A stretch of DNA of 64,000 nucleotides from Scalesia atractyloides (GCA_947069175.1 CAMTDV010000013.1:24989857-25053856), one strand, 5' to 3'; shown: positions 22,136 through 33,494, numbered from the stretch's first letter. Notes: generated by a model from the letters alone, not told the origin. A program made the numbers and translations.

Positions 22136-24959
22136 TGTCACACCCCGACCCGCAGCGGAAAAGGTGACCGGGGCATGATTGGGTTTTCACCAAAAGCTCA
22201 TGACATTTATTATAAGGTTTTATATTTATTATTTCAATTTAAAAGAGATCATACAATCATATCAAACAAATACAACATGTTCTATTTTTCCTTCTAAACT
22301 TCATTATTTTTCTTCTAAGGCAATTTCCTATGTTTTCCATGCTTCATCCTGTTCACCTGTATCATATGTAAAAATGGTTTTTGGATCAACAAAAAGTTGG
22401 CGAGTGAACCTTGATAGAAAACATTTATTATTTATTTCTGGTTGTATTTAATATGGAAAAATTGTGCAATATTCATATATGAACAAACGTAAGTAAACAT
22501 ACAATAACAACAATTAGCATACGATATCAAACAACGAACAATAAGATACATTAACAAACCAACAGCATACAGTCACGAACCATTAGCATACGATATCAAA
22601 CCACAACAAACAATAACATACATTAACAAACTAACAGCATACAATAACATATCAACTTGCATAAATATATAACATAAATGAAACTGTGCGATCAAGGCTC
22701 AATCAAACGGAGCCGATCGTATTGCATGTACTGAAAATGAAAAATGTCTGTGCGATCAAGGCTCAATCAAACGGAGCCGATCGTATTGCATGTACTGAAA
22801 ATGAAAAATGTCTGTGTGATCAAGGCTCAATCAAACGAAGCCGATCGTATGTTGGCACGTCAGGTTCACGCTCATAATGTAATGGGGAACATGCTCGACG
22901 CTCATAATGTAATGGGAAGCGGCAGCCTATGAAATTGCATGTACTGAAAATAATAAATTAAATCTATACAATAATCACACAAACAGTTTACACAGGCTGG
23001 ATACACATTTATTCATGATATGATGTATGCACAATGGTTTAAATATAATAAATAGTAAGACACATGATACACCCCAAAATCGTGATTTAAATGGGGAATT
23101 GTAGAGATTCACTCACAGTTTGTGAAGATTGATTCCACGAAAATGTTACCGCACGAGAAAATGAATGATGACACGAATCTATAATGGCGTTATAACCTTT
23201 AAGGTTTGCCATATAAAAAAAAAGAATAATTTAGTCTTTGGTAACATATCTATTAATAAAGGTTTTATACGTATCCTTTAACCATAATTCAAATATTAGT
23301 TTCCTCTAATCTGTTAGTCTTGTTGTTCACGTGAGTTTGAACAAAACCACTGATGTTCCATTCCCTCTTTTCATTTACATAAATAAAAAGTTAAATAAAA
23401 TAGATTTACTTATTTCCACTAAACAATTGTTCTAACCCAGTATCATAGTTTGTTGGTAAACTTATAATACATAAATTTATAAGTTTTAATAACTAAATCA
23501 AAACTTACACTATATGGAATTCGAATGTATTTGTATAAAAAAAAACTTGTATTTAACATCATAGCATATTAAACTTAGGCTGACACTTTATCAACGTAGT
23601 GTATAAACCCATATCAATATACAAACATATATTTATATGAATTTAATTTATAAGTGCAAAACAAGTGGGTTAGTCGATTATATAAAAATATACAGTAATG
23701 GTTGCAACTATTGACGATATGAGAATAAAAAAAAGTTAAATTAAATTTTTTTGTTCTTGTTCTCAAAGTTTCCCATAACCTATTTTGGTGATCTAACAAA
23801 ATGCAACTAGCTTTATATACAGTGTGTTTTGTAGGAATGAAAATCATGCACAAAGTAAAAGAACTTAACCTCATGCAACAACATAGAGTAAATAGAGGGA
23901 GCACTATATTCAGGGCATCAATATCCGGAGCATCAGTACGGGTGTAGAGGCACGTATAGGTGGAGCGCGGTGTCGTCGGAACTTCACAATGGTTCCTTTC
24001 GAGGTGATGGAGGGCTGTAACAACACCAAACAATTTATAATGGTGGTAAAGGTAGTGACTGCGGTTAACGGCCGTCACGAATTTCAACGTTGACAAGAGT
24101 GACTTCGGTGCGGTTGCTTTCCAGTATGGTGTGAGTCGGCGGTGAAGGTGGGTTGTGATTCTAGTGGCGGTGACTTGTGATTCTAAATGCATAATATCAA
24201 CGTGATCGGTTACAAATCGAAAGCAATCATGTGAGATTAATTGATACCGGTTACAAGAATTTGGAACGGTTTCAGATATAAAATGTGCGAGGCTTGATCG
24301 GACTTCGGATGAGACGGTTTCACTAGTTGCAGGTTTTAAAGAAAATGGGCTCCCTTTGGTACATAGTGGACTAACTTTTAGCTAATACTTAATGATTTAA
24401 CATAATATTGCAATAAGACTTTCAACCTATTAACGATTGTTTATCAATTTTATGTAACTCACCAATTTAGTGCATTCAATCCTTATTAAAACTCTAATGA
24501 TAATCACAATTATAATTTTGAACTTATAACTTGTAGCTCATATGTGTACATAGATTTAAATTTCGTTAAAAGCAATTCATTCTAATGAAATTTTAATATC
24601 ATTACCATGACGTTAAATCAATTAAGGTTATAGAAAAAGAAGAAATTAATATATAATTTCTTTTTCTGTAACAACCTGATTTAACTACATTATTTCTTTA
24701 ACATCTATTTTATCATTATAACTAAACTAGTTAATAACTAAACTCATTATAATTAAAATGATTTCATTAAATAACCAACTAACCACACATAGTTATAAAC
24801 CTACAACGTTAACGTATTTGGATCCGAACGTAATTACATGAATTAAATAGACGCACAACACGATATAACCAATAAATAAATATAAAAATTCACTCTCATT
24901 CATTCGGTGTAGGACCCAGTTTACAATACGAGGGGATCCAGTTTTTGACGGATGTTACA
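22136..24959 (-). repeat. 3' LTR of element 2 (left copy)
   Basis: 2824 bp from TGTCACACC to ATGTTACA. It differs from the right copy mainly by one extra 64-bp repeat unit (three units at 22689-22848 versus two) and a 12-bp gap near 24930, plus few substitutions. It contains a 192-codon ORF on the element's sense strand (24192-23614) whose counterpart in the other LTR is 161 codons. I regard this as chance coding potential of the leader. Confidence 0.95.
22689..22848. repeat. Hairpin-forming tandem repeats in LTR of element 2
   Basis: Three units, each with CGATCAAGGCTC...GAGCCGATCG, which pairs as a 10-bp stem with one bulge and a 9-nt loop (22689-22719, 22753-22783, about 22817-22848). The right LTR has two units (29150-29180 and about 29215-29245) and element 3 has one (59429-59459). 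Confidence 0.8.
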
Positions 24960-24976
24960 GTATCCCCTACTTTTTA
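24960..24976 (-). other. Polypurine tract of element 2
   Basis: Minus strand TAAAAAGTAGGGGATAC abuts the 3' LTR. A short TTTCGGGACGAAATTTC motif lies just upstream of it in the element's sense. Confidence 0.75.
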
Positions 24977-25270
24977 GAAATTTCGTCCCGAAATTTAAGT
25001 AGTGGCATATTTGTCTAGAAAGGATGGTGTTTTAATTTGACAATTACATACTCAGAAGAGAGTAAGAGTTTAAATTTTGTTTGAGGCGGTAACGTTCCTT
25101 GTAAGGGTTGAATACCCTGCTACAGGAATCGCTTTTTGTTGCCTAAAGTGTATGAATACGGAACATGGATACACAGAGTTGATCGACTAAGTATGATGTT
25201 ATGCATATGAGTTTGGGTACGTTTGAAAGATTAGATTATATCCTAAAATAAACTTCTAATACTAAAACCT

Positions 25271-26240
25271 ACATGGAACTTCTCATAACCGCCTGACAAT
25301 GCCTCTGATCCTCTGGCAAGAATACTTATATATAGGAAGTACCAGCGGCGTATCCACCATATTCTTGTCAAATTTTCATTGGTTTTATCAGTTAGTTATG
25401 ATTGGTTCTATGATGTGACTCTAGAACGTAAATAAACATAACAACCAATATCTGAGTCCTAATTCTGATAGCATACATGTTGGATTGATGACACAATCCA
25501 GTTCCTTTAAATGATGAGATGATATGAATGCTAAATCAGAGAGTATAACACAAACTTCAATCAAGACAATTCCGAATCCTACATGGAACTTCTCATAACC
25601 GCCTGATAATGCCTCTGATCCTTTGACAAGAATACTTATATATAGGAAGTACCAGCGGCGTATCCACCATATTCTCATCAAATTTTCATTGGTTTTATCG
25701 ATAAGTTATGATTAGTCCTATGCGACTCTAAAACATAAACAAATACAACAACCAGAGCTTGAGTCCTTGAATGATGACAATACCTCTCTCGTTTGTTATG
25801 ATGGAGAGGTTAGTCTATGTAGAAAATGGAACACAATCCAATTTCTTTAAATGACGAGTTGATATGAATGTTAAATCAGTGAGTGTAAAACAAATTTCAA
25901 CCAAAACATTACTAAATCCTACATGGAACTTCTCATAACCGCCTGATAATGCCTCTGATCCTTTGACAAGAATACTTATATATAGGAAGTACCAGCGGCG
26001 TATCCACCATATCCTCGTCAAATTCTCATTGGTTTTATCAGTAAGCTATGATTAGTCCTATGTGACTCTAAAACATAAATAAACACAACAAACAATGCCT
26101 GAGTCATAATCCTGATAGTATACATGTTTGAATGATGACAGTCCCTCTCTCGTTTGTTGTGATGGAGAGGTTAGTCTATGTAGAAGTGAGACACAGCCCA
26201 ACTTCTTTAAATAATGAGATTGAAATACGTTGAGATGTAT
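25271..26240 (-). repeat. Three tandem repeats of 310-340 bp replacing pol in element 2
   Basis: A core of about 95 bp (ACATGGAACTTCTCATAACC ... GTATCCACCATAT) starts at 25271, 25581 and 25921. Between copies, a second block (GTTTGTTATGATGGAGAGG) recurs at about 25793 and 26151. Two of the cores carry similar ORFs (25681-25421 and 26021-25815, WIRRWYFLYISILVKG), but these follow from the repeat and have no recognised domain. The array lies between the gag stop and the 3' LTR, where pol sits in element 3. Confidence 0.85.
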
Positions 26241-26371
26241 GATGGTATGAATGTTGAATCAATGAGTATAAAACAAAACTGAAATAATAATTCGCATTAA
26301 GATCCTTGGATAAACTTCCAATTTAAAATTGAGACACGTGAGAATTGAGATAACATAAAGAAAGCATAAAA

Positions 26372-27757
26372 CTAAGCAGTGGGAGTTGAATCTTGATTGT
26401 TGGTGAAGGGGACTAGTTGAGTGTTTTCGTTTGGGCCGTCATTATCTTCAACCGGATTAGCGTTGATGTTGAAAACTCTTCCTCTTGCTGGTGGCCTAGT
26501 GATTGGGTTTCCTTGATTTGCTTGGTTAACTGGGTTTGCTTGAGCTTGAGCGTTTATGATGTTAACCAATTGAGGGCACGTGTTTCTAAAGTGGGTAGGG
26601 TCGCCACAGTTGAAACAAGCTCGAACATATGGGAACATGGGGTATTGGGGTTGCTGATATGTTTGGATCATGTTTTGAGTAGGGGGTGAGATTTGGTTTT
26701 GAGAAGTGCGGCAAACCTTGCTCATATGACCATAGCGTCCACAATTCACACATAGTCGACAAAGTAAGGTAGATGGATGGTGATAAAAACAGGTGTTACA
26801 TCGAGGGTGAGGTCCAAGGTAAGGTTTCTTATTTGGGTAGGTTGAGTTAAGTGCTACTTGAGTGATTGGGATAGCTTGGAGGGGTGCGGCTTGTAAGACT
26901 GGTTGATTGCATTGGGTGACAGCGAAAAGTTGCTCATCTCGTTTCCTCTTGAAAATGGGTTGAGAAGGGGATTCGGTTTGGGTGGAGTTTGAAATTTCAG
27001 GTGATGGTTTATCCTTTTTCTTCTCCTCCTTGAAGTCTTTGTTCCGGATTCGGTTCTCGGTGAGCTCTGTAGCTATCTCCATTGCTGCTTCCAAAGTTGC
27101 AGGTGTGGTACTTATTACAGAGTCTTGAATCTTTGAAGGAAGACCTTGAATGTAGTGCTCGATCAAACGGTAGTGGGGAGTGAACAAGTTGGGAACCATT
27201 TGATTTAACTCGAGGAATCTCTTGTTGTACGTGGCGTGGTCGCCTTCCTTTTGTTTCAACGAATAGAACTCATCCTCTAATTTCTTGATTTCGCTCCTTG
27301 GGCAAAACCGTCTTATCATGATTTCTTTCAACTCTTCCCAAGTCAAAGTCATAGTATTTTCAACACCCCGTTTGGCCTTCTCTGTATTCCACCAAGTAAG
27401 TGCTTTTCCAAATAAACGACCAGTAGCATATCGCACTTTGCAATCATCGGGGCAATCGCAAGTTAGAAAAATGTTTTCCATTTCTTCAAACCAATAGAGA
27501 AGAGCGGTGACACCTTCAGTCCCTTCGTATTTTGTAGGGTCGCAGGATTTGAAATGTTTATAAGTGCATTTAGTCGTATTTGGGGAAGGGTTGATAACAT
27601 TTTGATCCTCTTGGTTGACAGGATTAGCGGTAAGGGCTTGTTGGACTTGAATTACAATGTTGGGTATTACGGCAGCCATTTGTTGAGCGATTAGGGCAGC
27701 CATGCGCTCGCGGGCTTTTCCTGCTCTCATCTTCCTACGAGCGAGGCTAGAAGACAT
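26372..27757 (-). CDS. gag: Intact Gag protein of gag-only element 2
   Basis: 461 codons, uninterrupted. The start Met aligns with the gag start of related element 3 (60779). The N-terminal part (1-70) is basic and then Gln/Ala-rich. Residues about 75-235 are a Retrotrans_gag capsid region (HFKSCDPTKYEGTEG, LTWWNTEKAK, FCPRSEIKKLEDEF, YNKRFLELNQMVPN). A Lys/Glu-rich linker follows at about 245-260. The C-terminal part has a Cys-rich pre-motif, a zinc knuckle CVNCGRYGHMSKVC and a second, CFNCGDPTHFRNTC. The ORF ends with its own stop just where the protease begins in element 3, so it is a stand-alone gag and not a truncated gag-pol by simple frameshift. Family role: RNA packaging and particle assembly. 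Whether it is expressed cannot be told. Confidence 0.92.
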   Translation of the reverse strand: MSSSLARRKMRAGKARERMAALIAQQMAAVIPNIVIQVQQALTANPVNQEDQNVINPSPNTTKCTYKHFKSCDPTKYEGTEGVTALLYWFEEMENIFLTCDCPDDCKVRYATGRLFGKALTWWNTEKAKRGVENTMTLTWEELKEIMIRRFCPRSEIKKLEDEFYSLKQKEGDHATYNKRFLELNQMVPNLFTPHYRLIEHYIQGLPSKIQDSVISTTPATLEAAMEIATELTENRIRNKDFKEEKKKDKPSPEISNSTQTESPSQPIFKRKRDEQLFAVTQCNQPVLQAAPLQAIPITQVALNSTYPNKKPYLGPHPRCNTCFYHHPSTLLCRLCVNCGRYGHMSKVCRTSQNQISPPTQNMIQTYQQPQYPMFPYVRACFNCGDPTHFRNTCPQLVNIINAQAQANPVNQANQGNPITRPPARGRVFNINANPVEDNDGPNENTQLVPFTNNQDSTPTA

Positions 27758-28583
27758 CTACAAAGAATACATATCAAGAGTATGAGTTGGATGCTTTTGG
27801 GATCATGTGTCGTATTTAGGAATGAACATTCATAAAATAAACATAGCAAAATAAATCTACTACATCCATAGGATGTCTTGGGCTTTGCTCGTAATTGGGC
27901 CTTGCATGCCGCCATACTTCACTTTCGTAATCATGTGGGCCCCCATGATTACCGGGTTTTTCATATGGTTTGCATGTGTTTGCCTGGTTATGTACACTGA
28001 AACCTGGAGAAAATCGAGAAATATGTAAGGTATGATATTCGGAATGTGTCCAGGTGTGGACACAGTGACACCTCAAAGTGGGGTTAGTTCGAACGACGTT
28101 TAGTGTGGCATGCTTTGGCCTAATAGGTCCTTCGTACTCTCATCGTTAGTCCCCAGGTAGGCAAACTGGTCCGTCATATGGGATTTATACGAATGCCAAC
28201 CTAGACAGGACGTTCCGACTACCGGTACTTGTACCCTTACAGTTACTACATGCCCGTCGCAGAACTCACTTTGATGAGATTTGAAAAATGAAAAATGCGA
28301 CAAAATCTTGAATAACGGAAGTATGAAGATGATTTGAATATGTGAATATTGTAACATGTATGATGAATATGTATGTAAGTATGTATGTTCAACTGTAAGC
28401 ATAATTCACTATATATCACAAAATATAATATTGGAAATGTTTGCATGCATTTGTGTATGTAATAAATATGAAACAAATAAATATCATAAGTTTGCATGTA
28501 ACCACATAAACAATTAAAATCTAGTCAACTATAGTATAGGCTCTAAGGGTCTAATAACCTATCCTATATCCCTATAGTCATAA
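27758..28583 (-). other. 5' leader of element 2
   Basis: Non-coding region between primer site and gag. The part at about 28036-28262 is strongly similar to the leader of element 3 (about 60277-60490), including GGGTACAAGTACCGGTAGTC and CTGGGGACTAACGATGAGAG (element sense), while the flanks are more diverged. Chance ORFs cross it in several frames. Confidence 0.75.
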
Positions 28584-28595
28584 GCTCTGATACCA
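28584..28595 (-). other. Primer-binding site of element 2 (initiator Met tRNA)
   Basis: Minus strand TGGTATCAGAGC, complementary to the 3' end of plant initiator methionine tRNA, three bases inside the 5' LTR. Confidence 0.9.
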
Positions 28596-28598
28596 ATC

Positions 28599-31366
28599 TG
28601 TCACACCCCGACCCGCAGCGGAAAAGGTGACCGGGGCATGATTGGGTTTTCACCAAAAGCTCATGACATTTATTATAAGGTTTCATATTTATTATTTCAA
28701 TTTAAAAGAGATCATACAATCATATCAAACAAATACAACATGTTCTATTTTTCCTTCTAAACTTCATTATTTTTCTTCTAAGGCAATTTCCTATGTTTTC
28801 CATGCTTCATCCTGTTCACCTGTATCATATGTAAAAATGGTTTTTGGATCAACAAAAAGTTGGCGATGAACCTTGTTAGAAAACATTTATTATTTATTTC
28901 TGGTTGTATTTAATATGGAAAAATTGTGCAATATTCATATATGAACAAACGTAAGTAAACATACAATAACAACAATTAGCATACGATATCAAACAACGAA
29001 CAATAACATAATTAACAAACCAATAGCATACAATCACAAACCATTAGCATACGATATCAAACAACAACAAACAATAACATACATTAACAAACTAACAGCA
29101 TACAATAACATATCAACTTGCATAAATATATAACATAAATGAAACTGTGCGATCAAGGATCAATCAAACGGAGCCGATCGTATTGCATGTACTGAAAATG
29201 AAAAATGTCTGTGTGATCAAGGCTCAATCAAACGGAGCCGATCGTATGTTGGCACGTCAGGTTCACGCTCATAATGTAATGGGGAACATGCTCGACGCTC
29301 ATAATGTAATGGGAAGCGGCGGCCTATGAAATTGCATGTACTGAAAATAATAAATTAAATCTATACAATAATCACACAAACAGTTTACACAGGCTGGATA
29401 CACATTTATTCATGATATGATGTATGCACAATGGTTTAAATATAATAAATAGTAAGACACATGATACACCCCAAAATCGTGATTTAAATGGGGAATTTGT
29501 AGAGATTCACTCACAGTTTGTGAAGATTGATTCCACGAAAATGTTACCGCACGAGAAAATGAATGATGACACGAATCCTATAATGGCGTTATAACCTTAA
29601 GGTTTGCCATATAAAAAAAAGAATAATTTAGTCTTTGGTAACATATCTATTAATAAAGGTTTTATACGTATCCTTTAACCATAATTCAAATATTAGTTTC
29701 CTCTAATCTGTTAGTCTTGTTGTTCACGTGAGTTTGAACAAAACCACTGATGTTCCATTCCCTCTTTTCATTTACATAAATAAAAAGTTAAATATATAGA
29801 TTTACTTATTTCCACTAAACAATTGTTCTAACCCAGTATCATAGTTTGTTGGTAAACTTATAATACATAAATTTATAAGTTTTAATAACTGAATCAAAAC
29901 TTACACTATATGGAATTCGAATGTATTTGTATAAAAAAAACTTGTATTTAACATCATAGCATATTAAACTTAGGCTGACACTTTATCAACGTAGTGTATA
30001 AACCCATATCAATATACAAACATATATTTATATGAATTTAATTTATAAGTGCAAAACAAGTGGGTTAGTCGATTATATAAAAATATACAGTAATGGTTGC
30101 AACTATTGACGATATTGACAATAAAAAAAAGTTAAATTAAATTTTTTTGTTCTTGTTCTCAAAGTTTCCCATAACCTATTCTGGTGATCTAACAAAATGC
30201 AACTAGCTTTATATACAGTGTGTTTTGTAGGAATGAAAATCATGCACAAAGTAAAAGAACTTAACCTCATGCAACAACATAGAGTAAATAGAGGGAGCAC
30301 TATATTCAGGGCATCAATATCCGGAGCATCAGTACGGGTGTAGAGGCACGTATAGGTGGAGCGCGGTGTCGTCGGAACTTCACAATGGTTCCTTTCGAGG
30401 TGATGGAGGGCTGTAACAACACCAAACAATTTATAATGGTGGTAAAGGTAGTGACTGCGGTTAACGGCCGTCACGAATTTCAACGTTGACAAGAGTGACT
30501 TCGGTGCGGTTGCTTTCCAGTATGGTGTGAGTCGGCGGTGAAGGTGGGTTGTGATTCTAGTGGCGGTGACTTGTGATTCTAAATGCATAATATCAACGTG
30601 ATCGGTTACAAATCGAAAGCAATCATGTGAGATTAATTGATACCGGTTACAAGAATTTGGAACGGTTTCAGATATAAAATGTGCGAGGCTTGATCGGACT
30701 TCGGATGAGACGGTTTCACTAGTTGCAGGTTTTAAAGAAAATGGGCTCCCTTTGGTACATAGTGGACTAACTTTTAGCTAATACTTAATGATTTAACATA
30801 ATATTGCAATAAGACTTTCAACCTATTAACGATTGTTTATCAATTTTATGTAACTCACCAATTTAGTGCATTCAATCCCTTATTAAAACTCTAATGATAA
30901 TCACAATTATAATTTTGAACTTATAACTTGTAGCTCATATGTGTACATAGATTTAAATTTCGTTAAAAGCAATTCATTCTAATGAAATTTTAATATCATT
31001 ACCATGACGTTAAATCAATTAAGGTTATAGAAAAAGAAGAAATTAATATATAATTTCTTTTTCTGTAACAACCTGATTTAACTACATTATTTCTTTAACA
31101 TCTATTTTATCATTATAACTAAACTAGTTAATAACTAAACTCATTATAATTAAAATGATTTCATTAAATAACCAACTAACCACACATAGTTATAAACCTA
31201 CAACGTTAACGTATTTGGATCCGAACGTAATTACATGAATTAAATAGACGCACAACACGATATAACCAATAAATAAATATAAAAATTCACTCTCATTCAT
31301 TCGGTGTAGGACCTAGTTTACAATACGAATCGGGTTTCGGGGATCCAGTTTTTGACGGATGTTACA
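28599..31366 (-). repeat. 5' LTR of element 2 (right copy)
   Basis: 2768 bp, TGTCACACC to ATGTTACA, nearly identical to the left copy. It carries two hairpin repeat units at 29150-29245 and the 161-codon ORF 30588-30103. Confidence 0.95.
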
Positions 31367-31725
31367 TACATCATATCAGATGTATATGGCATATCAGCCT
31401 GTCCCGTTGGACAATTAATTGGGCACATTGGCCTACATCATATCAGATGTATATGGCATATCAGCCTGTCCGTTGGACAATTAATTGGCACATTGGCCTA
31501 ATCATATCAGATGTATATGGAACCTATCATATCAATGGTATATAGGCTATCAGCCTATCCCTTCGGATAATTGGGCACATTGGCCTATACCATAACAGAT
31601 ATACAATGGCGTATCAGCCTATTCCTTCGGATAATTGGGCACATTGGCCTATATCATAACAGATATACAATGGCGTATCAGCCTATCCCTTCGGATAATT
31701 GGGCACATTGGCCTGACGGCTAAGT
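31367..31725. repeat. Tandem array inside element 1, part right of element 2
   Basis: CACATTGGCC recurs at about 31424, 31489, 31576, 31640 and 31704, spacing 64-65 bp apart from one longer step. Units to the right (TTCGGATAATTGGG) differ from those next to element 2 (TTGGACAATTAATTGGG), so two sub-variants lie side by side. Confidence 0.85.
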
Positions 31726-32225
31726 GTGGTTCCTGCAAAGCCACACTACCAGGAGTATGAACATTTCTCAATGTTACATAAGAGTACCTTAATAATTGAT
31801 TAATGGTCCCGGTCACCTTCGACCTTAACGACCTTGGAGGTTTGGACCTAGTCCCTTACTCCTGGATAGAAGGATAACTTCCCTTAACTATCCTGATAGA
31901 AGACCCCTTCGTACTTAACTATCATTTCTTGCCCAATGTGTGGTCTACGCCACTTGGCATAATCAATTTATTAAGGTCTTTTGGAATATATTGCAGAGCA
32001 TAAATTTCGAGTAAAATCGAGACGCTCGTTTTCAAAAGGATGAATTACATATATATATAATTCCAAAAGTACTTCTTTAAATTTTTCCAACTAGAAATTA
32101 CAATACTTAAGAAAAATGAAATAAACTTGTCCATGCAAGGACTTTAAAGGAAATAGACATGTCCAGGCAGGGACTAAAAGAAATAACAATGCTCTCACAG
32201 GGACTACATATAATAAGAAGAGACT
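31726..32225. other. Spacer between array and accessory ORF in element 1
   Basis: Non-coding. The part next to the ORF (about 32030-32225) matches 54481-54720 of element 4, including three near-repeats of TCC(A/C)TGCAAGGACT-like sequence. Confidence 0.6.
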
Positions 32226-33321
32226 TCACTCGTCCTTCTTTCCCTTGACCAATTTGGAGAATTTCTTGAAGAACTTATTCGTCTTCTTCTCCGTTTTCTC
32301 CGCCTGTTGCTGCATTTCTTTCATTCTTTCTAAGGCCTCATTAATGGCCTCAAGTGGTGGCGGAGGTTGTGGTTGTGGCGGTGGCACGACCGGATACTGG
32401 TACCCTTAAGCTGGATATCCAGTTGTTGGATAGGTAGGTGGGAAAGGAGACGGGTAAAGTGCATTATGCATAACCGCCTGCATGTATGGGTCTTGCGACC
32501 AAGCTTGATAGTCTACCGGTGTAGACGGGTTAAAAGGATCATATCCAGACGTGTCTGGATACGTGGGGATTGGGTTAGTATAACCCCGATGGTGGTGGTT
32601 CAGCTGTAGGTGTGGGTGTTGGTGTTGGTTCAACCACAGGTGAGGTGTTAGAGGGCCCACCCATTTGTGGGTCCTCTTGAATAGTAGGATAAGAATTGGG
32701 CAAAGGTGGCAGCGACCCCGACCTTTGTCCGGCACGCACCGACATACGTGCTCCATGCTTTCTTCTTGGTGGTTCAGGTGGTGGTTGCGGTTGGTCCACC
32801 GGCTCCATGTGGACATCTTCTTGAACAGGAGGTGGTTGAGAATGGTGAGAAGGAGTATGGGCGAAAGTGAATTGGTTCCAGTATTGGTCCCACTCATTAG
32901 GACCTTGGTAGGGCGATCCAGCGTAAGAGTTTGAATCGCTTGATATTTCAATGGGATGCACATTAGATCCTAACGGCGGCATCTCCGGGTCGGAGTCCTC
33001 GTCCATAGGATGTGGCTGGTCCAACTGATTTTGATCAGCTGGAGGTGTATTTAGGTAATGGTTGGGGTTAAATTCTTCATGGTAGGAGTGGTGATAATGA
33101 GAATGGTGAGAATGGTAAGAATGGTGTGAGTGGTAAGAATTTTGGGAAGGTGAAGGCGAGTGTCTATTAGAGACAGAACGTCTCGCTGGTTGCCACGGAG
33201 ATGAATCTCCCGATTCTTGATAAGCATCTGAGTTATGAGGTTGAGGGGGAATACGCCCCGATGGTCCTCCTCTCATTGGACCTTTTCCTCGTCCACTTTG
33301 TCCTTGTACACGTGGCGGCAT
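32226..33321 (-). pseudogene. Accessory ORF (ORF-X) upstream of gag in element 1, frameshifted
   Basis: About 365 codons when read across its breaks. The start is set at the ATG of MPPRVQGQSG, which aligns with MPPRVRGRGK of element 4 and lies about 160 bp inside the primer site. Order of features: basic RG/GP-rich N-terminus, Ser/His-rich stretch (SYHSHHSYHSHH), acidic block (MDEDSDPEMPP), Pro-rich middle, Tyr/Pro-rich segment (PFNPSTPVDYQ, YPSPFPPTYP), then a predicted coiled coil and a Lys-rich tail (KMKEM..., KLVKGKK) ending at 32226. A frame change lies near 32600 and a stop near 32406. It lacks gag, pol or env motifs. Function unknown. Its strong composition bias suggests a nucleic-acid- or protein-binding, largely disordered protein. 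Confidence 0.8.
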
Positions 33322-33478
33322 TTTCCTGTTAAAAATCAATTCAAAAAAAACTTACTAATAACGTAATAATGAAATGAGTAAATCCTGGGTCAAGCCTAGA
33401 CACGGAAGTCTAAGGAATGTGCTCGTGTAACTTTGAGACTAAACACAAAAGGCTAGTGTTTAATTCTCTCAAACGTTG

Positions 33479-33490
33479 GCTCTGATACCA
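33479..33490 (-). other. Primer-binding site of element 1 (initiator Met tRNA)
   Basis: Minus strand TGGTATCAGAGC, four bases inside the 5' LTR that starts at 33495. Confidence 0.9.
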
Positions 33491-33494
33491 ATCC

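Larger units (their letters stand above)
22136..31366 (-). mobile_element. Retroelement 2: gag-only LTR retrotransposon (family B), nested in element 1
   Basis: LTRs 22136-24959 and 28599-31366 have TG...CA ends and are nearly identical. The internal region of 3.64 kb holds a primer site for initiator-Met tRNA, a long leader, one intact gag ORF (27757-26372), then about 1.4 kb of non-coding sequence with tandem repeats, and a polypurine tract. No protease, RT, RNase H or integrase remnant is visible. The layout matches what has been called TR-GAG elements, non-autonomous copies with gag only. Recent movement would require pol supplied in trans. No clean target duplication is seen (TTATC before, TACAT after). 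That may reflect rearrangement of the host array. Confidence 0.93.

Noticed and set aside
23614..24192. 192-codon ORF in the element 2 LTR (161 codons in the other LTR)
   Set aside because: It lies in the probable leader/LTR, is not kept in the element 3 LTR, has Cys/His-rich low-information composition and no domain. Its presence in both LTRs follows from their identity.
25421..26021. Two similar small ORFs (WIRRWYFLYISI...) as an accessory gene of element 2
   Set aside because: They derive from the tandem repeat cores; start, end and length differ and no domain is visible.
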